64,000 nt of DNA, taken from Pohlia nutans. Taxonomy: Eukaryota; Streptophyta; Bryopsida; Bryales; Mniaceae. The stretch lies in NCBI GenBank assembly GCA_022496805.1, contig CM040090.1, positions 17,292,001-17,356,000 of the forward strand, given 5' to 3'. The translations under genes and the position numbers were made by a program. Every line of letters starts with the position of its first letter. The stretch's first letter is position 1. Under the pieces are notes generated by a model that saw only the letters and a list, made by a program, of their open reading frames with translations, was not told the DNA's origin and searched no databases. Positions 58,801-64,000 of this stretch are shown here, piece by piece.

Positions 58801-60964
58801 GTTTGCCATAGCCTTGCCATCATCTCAAATTGAATGTGAGCCATGACCTCCAAGTATTGGCTCTATGTGAACTCACCTTAGTCTCCGTTGGGCCACCTTT
58901 GTGACAACAAAACTAGTTCACCCTTCTTTCTATTTTGGATTCTTTGAAAACGATACCAGTTTGCTTGGTTGCCTTGAATACAGATCAGACTCACCTCACC
59001 TAACATGTATCCTCTCTTCTTTTTGGTTAACTCTATCGTTGAAATAAAGAAGAGCGTTTACTTACCTCTATTGTATTTGAGTGTGTGAATACCAATTGAT
59101 ACTAGTGAGATCCTAAGTAGGAGAAAATCCAATAGCAATCCTTCTTCATGATTTATACAAGAAAACCTCTTATGGATTTTTGGTTTATGACAGGGTCCGA
59201 TACTGGAGGAAGTGTCAGGGTTCCGGCCTCCTTTCGTGGCATTCTTGGATTCCGCCCATCCCATGGAGGCGTTTCGGCCGTTGGTGTGATTCCAATGGGG
59301 CAAAGCTTGGATACCGTTGGTATTGACCTCCGTCCCCTTCAACGATCGTCATCACAAATGACAGACTTTAGCAAATTTTTATCTGTTGAAAATTTTGATC
59401 TGCACAAGTATCAGATCGATTACATTCCCCTGCATAAGATGCACCAGATGTTTCACAATCTGGTTCAGAATTTGTCCTACCCAAGGAGCTAGTTCTCACT
59501 TAGTTCAACGGCAAAAACCCAAGTTATGCGGCATGACCAAAGTTTTGTTTACAAGCATGCTATAACTAAGCTTGGTAATTCTGGTGCAGGTTGGTTTGCA
59601 AGGGACGTTACAATCCTTTGCAAAGTGGGTCAGCTGCTCCTTCATACTGTAACTCCACAAGATCTGAGGTCAGGAAAGCGTTTCATAATAGCTGAGGATT
59701 GCTTCCACATGTCAGGCCATACCGATGATAAGAGACTTGGCATCATTTCCAGATCAATCACAAGCGTATATGGAGGTACGGCTTTGTTACACCTGCAGAT
59801 GTTAGACTTGTTTTCTTCATTGGAAATATGCACCATGGCTATGAACTTCTACAGCCCGAAGAGTGTTTTCTTAACGGTCTATTTTCCGGTTCAACAGTTA
59901 CCGATTTCTCAGTTGGTAAATTTTTGAACCTGGACAGGTCAAGCTTTGCAACATGTGAACCTTGGGCAGTATCTAGCATCGAACGTCTTTTCATTGAAAG
60001 AATTTAAAGAGAAGATGGGCAGAAGCAATGAATTTGGGACACTCCGGTCACTTCACGATGTCTTATTGCATCTTCTAAGGTAATTATGTGGGTACTGGCT
60101 CTTAAGCAAGCAGCTCTATTGTGCTGATACTGAATTATCGATTCATTAGTTTCCGGATGCTTTCTCAAACATTACTAGTTTCTAATATACAGCTGGGAGT
60201 TTAAGATGAACTACGAAGAGTGGGTCACTGCCGAAAAGCCCAATCTGGGAGATGTCGCGGCCTTCTATGTGAACAAATCTATGACAACTACCTCGCATCT
60301 GATGACTCTAACTTTGCAAGTGAAGGAAGAAACTAGACATGCCATCAACGAACTTTTGAAGGTAACTCTTGAAGTAGTACTGAAATTCTCAAGGAAGTTG
60401 TGAAAAGAAACTGAATCTTTGAGTTAGGGCTTATTCAGTTAGACTAGAATATTTTGGTCTGTAGTGCGCTTACAGACATGTGTTGTGGACTATTGACCAG
60501 GAAGATGCTATTCTCGTAATGCCAACTGTTCCGGGGCCGCCACCAATTTTGAATGCAGAACCAGGGGCATTGGAGCTTTACTGTGGTAGTGCGTTCGCTC
60601 TGCTAGGTGTTTCTGGTCTGTCTAGTTGTTGCCAGGTAAAGTTCCTGCATTTGGAGGTTGGACTAATCCTTCCTGCAACATCTACTCAATGTCTTTGTCA
60701 AGTGCCACAAATAAACATTTGTACAGAAACTGTGTTTACATGAATTGTCCCTACATGAAGTTGATTAGAATAAATCTTGCTGAATCAACACTTTATCTGC
60801 TTGCCACCTTATAATATGGCTTGGGGCAGGTGAGCATTCCAACAGGACTGGTAGACTCTGGGCCAGTGGCGGTGTCTCTTCTTGCGAAACAGGGATCGGA
60901 CCACTTACTGCTACATACTACATCGGCATTGTATCCCACAATTCAGGAAGAAACTAATGTTTGA
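55844..60964 (+). CDS. AMI1: Amidase, AMI1-type (indole-3-acetamide hydrolase family)
   Basis: Confident exons are 56785-56941, 57033-57185, 58081-58205, 59194-59319, 59590-59775, 59938-60079, 60193-60361, 60465-60635 and 60830-60964, all in frame. Upstream exons 56203-56380 and 55844-55906 are plausible by phase and a GTAAGT donor but not confirmed; with them the protein is 534 residues against about 425 in Arabidopsis. Amidase-signature residues are present: Lys in FAVKDLFDVEG, Ser in [12 protein letters not shown] and nucleophile Ser in [13 protein letters not shown]. Other family blocks are [44 protein letters not shown] and [20 protein letters not shown]. It has no TPR repeats, so it is not the TOC64/OEP64 form. 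AMI1 converts indole-3-acetamide to auxin; substrate here is inferred. Long introns carry a MITE, a LINE fragment and another TIR element. Confidence 0.9.
56514..56747. mobile_element. TTAA-type MITE, CCCTTAA subfamily, in an AMI1 intron
   Basis: TTAA lies at 56510-56513 and 56748-56751. The ends are CCCTTAAAGGACA and TGTCCTTTAAGGG, a perfect 13-bp inverted repeat. Length 234 bp. It sits 37 bp upstream of the exon at 56785. Confidence 0.9.
57328..57696 (-). mobile_element. LINE 3' fragment (369 bp) with 12-bp target duplication, in an AMI1 intron
   Basis: ATCCTAGGCCCA flanks it at 57316-57327 and 57697-57708. It is about 90 percent alike by eye to 15968-16305, the 3' end of the large LINE. 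On the minus strand it ends in a short ATTATTA tail, so this is a strongly 5'-truncated insertion. The plus strand contains GGGTTCGAAACC, which looks like a tRNA box B, but in the wrong orientation to head the element. Confidence 0.88.
57703..57984. mobile_element. TIR element with GGCCCACTTTATAC ends, in an AMI1 intron
   Basis: The left end GGCCCACTTTATAC is matched by GTATAAAGTGGGCC on the right. The interior is GGCC-rich. The LINE fragment inserted at its left edge, duplicating CCTAGGCCCA. The element's own target duplication is unclear (CTA against TTA). Confidence 0.65.
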
Positions 60965-62299
60965 AAGTATAACATCAGATAGTATCTGATGTGTGCCACG
61001 ATGTTCACTAGGGATGTATGATTCTGATTTGCTTCGTGTACGTCAATAGGTACATCAATAGCAAACAGAATTTAAGGTTTGAACAACATACAAGATCTTT
61101 ATTTTGAGTTACATAGTGTTTGCGTGCTATTATTGTATTTACTACATTCAAGATGATTCTAAAATGGATAACGTATTTTACAAATGCATATTAAACTATT
61201 GTCTTTGAACTATGGATCTTAGGTTTAAGGCCAAGATTTTTTTTGTATGGCTTCAAATTTTACAAATTTCATTTTCTAAATAATTATGTCTAAACATGTA
61301 TAAGAGTATTTTTACTTGAAGGACAATAGGAAATGACAAGTGTCAAATCTCAACTATCATAATTTACAGCGTAGAAATGATTGAAATATTGTAGTTATGC
61401 ATTCTTTGACTAGTACATACTTTTACAAGGTATTTATGATATATAATATTTCTTCAATAAATCTGTAAATTTCATATGTGGCTTATTAAATTCAAATCAT
61501 TGTTCAATGTAAGATCGTGATCATATATTCCATGAATATAGACCAATTTACAATTGTGTGATTTACAATTAATAATTTTGTATTTGGTAATCTAACACTA
61601 AATTAAGGTTGATATGTGCTTTGTCACATTAATATATATTAGATTAACATTAGAATGACATTAATTTAACATTCAATGATATTTGAGTTGGTTACTTGTG
61701 GTTGAGATGGTGCTCCGCAATGGTGGGTCATATACTCATGCAAGCATAATTGCACAAGGATACACTAGTAGCAGACCTGCCGTTTTTCAGTTTCCATTTT
61801 GTAGGAACAAGGAATAGTGGCTAAATATTATACTTATATTTTTGTTTTCTTGTGACCAAAACCACTCACCAGCACTAACACAACCTATGTGCTTGGCGCA
61901 GTTTCATTCCTTTTTCATTTACAGTACGTGAGAAACGACACATTTCCTTCTAGTGATGCTAGCGTACAAAGCCTCTAGAGTCTAGAGTAGAGTTCCATCT
62001 ACAGTGACTCACGAATCTTCCAAGGCCTTGGTACTTGAAGATGAGTGCCCATTAGAAGTAGCACATGCTTACACATACTCCTGGAATCCAACACTCTCAC
62101 ACTCTGTTTACACTGTTTGAAAATCTCACAATTACACAATAAAAGTAACAGCATTAGAAGTATCCAAGGTTATCACAGATGACAGACATGGGTAAATTCT
62201 TACCACTTCGTCACTAAATGATGAGAATATCTGTTGAAGATATTCTTAATATTCTATGAATACTCTAACTTTTTTAGGTATATTTCCGTCTATTATGTA
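60965..62299. other. AT-rich intergenic DNA downstream of AMI1
   Basis: The AMI1 3' end lies in the first few hundred bases. Further on I see no exon, repeat array or RNA gene. Confidence 0.45.
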
Positions 62300-62386
62300 C
62301 TCTCTGTTCCGAAATAAAAACACCTTGAAAACTGGAAACAGCGTTTCCACAAGCTTCCACGAGCTTCCACGAGCTTAGAGGGAGTG
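62300..62386. mobile_element. Very short Stowaway-like remnant
   Basis: It starts CTCTCTGTTCCGAAATAAA after TA and ends AGAGGGAGTG before TA. GAGCTTCCAC-type units repeat inside. At about 87 bp it is probably an internally deleted copy. Confidence 0.5.
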
Positions 62387-62730
62387 TAACACAAGGTGGT
62401 GCACGCACGCATGGAGTCTCGCACACACCCCCGCGATGGTTCTAGTGCCAGAACAATCGTGCTTGGCGCCGGCACATGCATAATTATCTGATGGACAAGT
62501 TAGATCTCTATCTGACATTGGTGATACACATGACGCCCATTTGTCCTGTGGTAAGTTATAATACGGTAACTATAGATAAAAATCAATATGTGCACAACAC
62601 TGGTTTTGTCTCTGCAATTTTATCTGAATTGCTTTTACCTTGGCAGTCCATCTGCAGAATCTGTATGGGTCTGATGGCATAAGTCTTAGATTGTGAGGTC
62701 CCACTAACTTTTTATATAGATATCTTCCAG

Positions 62731-62870
62731 GAGTCGAGGCCGGAGTGTACTTTGGACGTGAACCTGGTTTCACATTCTTGGTGCCTGGACGACTCGTGGT
62801 GAAAGTGACGATGGAGTTGAAGACAAAAGAATTGTCCACACGAAGGAGGGCCTGGAAGGTGATGGTGTGA
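62731..62870 (+). CDS. Possible terminal exon of an unrecognised gene
   Basis: After an acceptor (TATCTTCCAG) the frame reads VEAGVYFGREPGFTFLVPG, then RLVVKVTMELKTKELS and RRRAWKVMV, and stops at 62870. Composition is balanced and codon use is like the other genes. Possible upstream exons near 62480-62550 (ending at GTAAGT) and 62655 are short and not confirmed. The gene could start within the window or be a remnant. No family recognised. Confidence 0.4.
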
Positions 62871-63319
62871 GGCCGGGCACAGTTGATCTCTAAAAGAGGA
62901 GATTCGGTGCAGTGAGACTTTGAGGACTAAATCCGGGGCTAAATCTCGTTATGGGGGAGCACGGTCGGGGGATTTCTCATTTTGATGCTTCTGTGCATCT
63001 GCTGTATGCATGATTTGCATAATGCAGCCTTCCCAACAGTTGAAACCTGCGAGATTTATGGTCTTTGAAAGTGAATGTAACGATCGAGTGGTGGTAGTCT
63101 ATGCAACTGTTTCTCTCCGCAACCACTGTCATGGTCTTATTATTAGAGTTATCTTGTTACATCTTATATTTTCCTTTTGACCTCTTGTAAATTAGTGTAT
63201 TCAAACATCAATGAAGTACATTGTACTGGTCATTCAAGACTAATTGAACCCCTATCAATTTTAATTTTAATGAAATTAACCATTGGATGTATAGAATAAT
63301 AGGTATTAAGTTTGACAAT

Positions 63320-64000
63320 CACTACTAGAAAATGGGGGGTACAGCAACACTGCAAACGTTGCTCTTAACACTAGAATGGCCGAGCCCCCAGGGCTGAATA
63401 AACGTTGTTATAACAACTTTGCAAACGTTGCTGTAACGCAACAACGTTTTGGAACATGCATATTGCAACGTTTGTGGGGGCTCTATTCAGCTTTGGGAAC
63501 TTTGGGAACTTTGAAGTTCCCGTAGTAGGAGTTTACCATGGTAATTTAACATGGGAATTTATTGTGGGAATTTACTGTGGACAATTTACAATATATTATA
63601 GTATATATAGTATAATATAATTATTGTATACAGTATATATGTTGTATTATACAGTATAATATACTGTATTGTATACAATATAGTGTACATCGTATACTAT
63701 ATAGTATTCAATGCAACGTGTAGAATGGTAGTAGACCGTTCAACATATGGTGTAGCCGGCTTCACAATAAGTATTCTCAACCTCACTCATCCTTTGACAA
63801 ATGTTATGGGATAAATGATTTGGCTTGAGAACATCTTGAGAACGTCATTGGGAACACAAAACATTGCTCTCACCTCCAAAAAGTTACCCAAAGACAAACG
63901 TTGCTGTCAAACGTTGCTTATTTCCTAGACATTGCTAAGGGTACATAAACGTTGCTTACAAACGTTGCTGACCCCCCCCCCCCCCCCCCCATTTCTAGTA
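63320..64000. mobile_element. CACTA-type non-autonomous element, running off the window
   Basis: The left end is CACTACTAGAAAATGGGGG. The window ends in a run of C followed by CATTTCTAGTA, the expected inverted right end lacking its last bases. Inside, AAACGTTGC and its variants recur many times near both ends as subterminal repeats, and 63590-63700 is an AT-rich palindromic centre. No transposase is present. Confidence 0.85.

Overview
This window is nuclear DNA from a streptophyte, most likely a non-seed land plant such as a bryophyte or fern. That reading rests on several things: spliced genes with AT-rich introns, a plastid fibrillin with a transit peptide, an AMI1-type amidase, a peroxisomal enoyl-CoA hydratase 2 ending in Ser-Arg-Leu, two genes with dehydrin segments, and plant MITE types (Stowaway, CACTA-like). 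The species cannot be named from sequence alone. There is no sign of organelle, bacterial or viral origin.

Genes, left to right. (1) 4639-7219 (-), four exons, 338 aa: valine-proline (VPV/alveolin-like) repeats joined to a C-terminus with a dehydrin S-segment. (2) 17281-19122 (-), RNase H ORF inside a 5'-truncated non-LTR retrotransposon (15960-19103). (3) 21309-21719 (-), small dehydrin with a Y-like and two K-like segments. (4) 31250-32140 (+), IQ/BAG-domain gene carrying an in-frame mini-CACTA insertion and an in-frame stop. (5) 34641-39261 (+), 11-exon ECH2. (6) 40344-40877 (-), secreted protein with two nearly identical four-cysteine modules. (7) 45353-45540 (-), last exon of an unrecognised gene. 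(8) 49640-51711 (-), four-exon fibrillin. (9) about 55844-60964 (+), amidase AMI1. (10) 62731-62870 (+), possible terminal exon.

The rest is mainly transposon-derived. The dominant family has TTAA target sites and CCCCTAA termini (piggyBac-like MITEs), with a dozen or so whole or partial copies in several subfamilies and often nested. Two foldback elements of about 1.4 kb (24018-25442 and 28183-29641) are almost entirely palindromic, share termini and have 4-bp target duplications; one has a matching empty site elsewhere in the window. There is also a pair of 478-bp TIR elements, three Stowaway-like MITEs, two CACTA-type elements, a tRNA-derived SINE with a 15-bp duplication, a LINE 3' fragment, a three-copy foldback of about 90 bp, and several minisatellites.

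The genes do not form an operon-like pathway. The two dehydrin-type genes suggest a desiccation or cold response, and the ECH2, AMI1 and fibrillin genes are ordinary plant housekeeping or hormone genes whose introns collect MITEs. Exon joins were worked out by hand from splice-site and reading-frame consistency and from family conservation.
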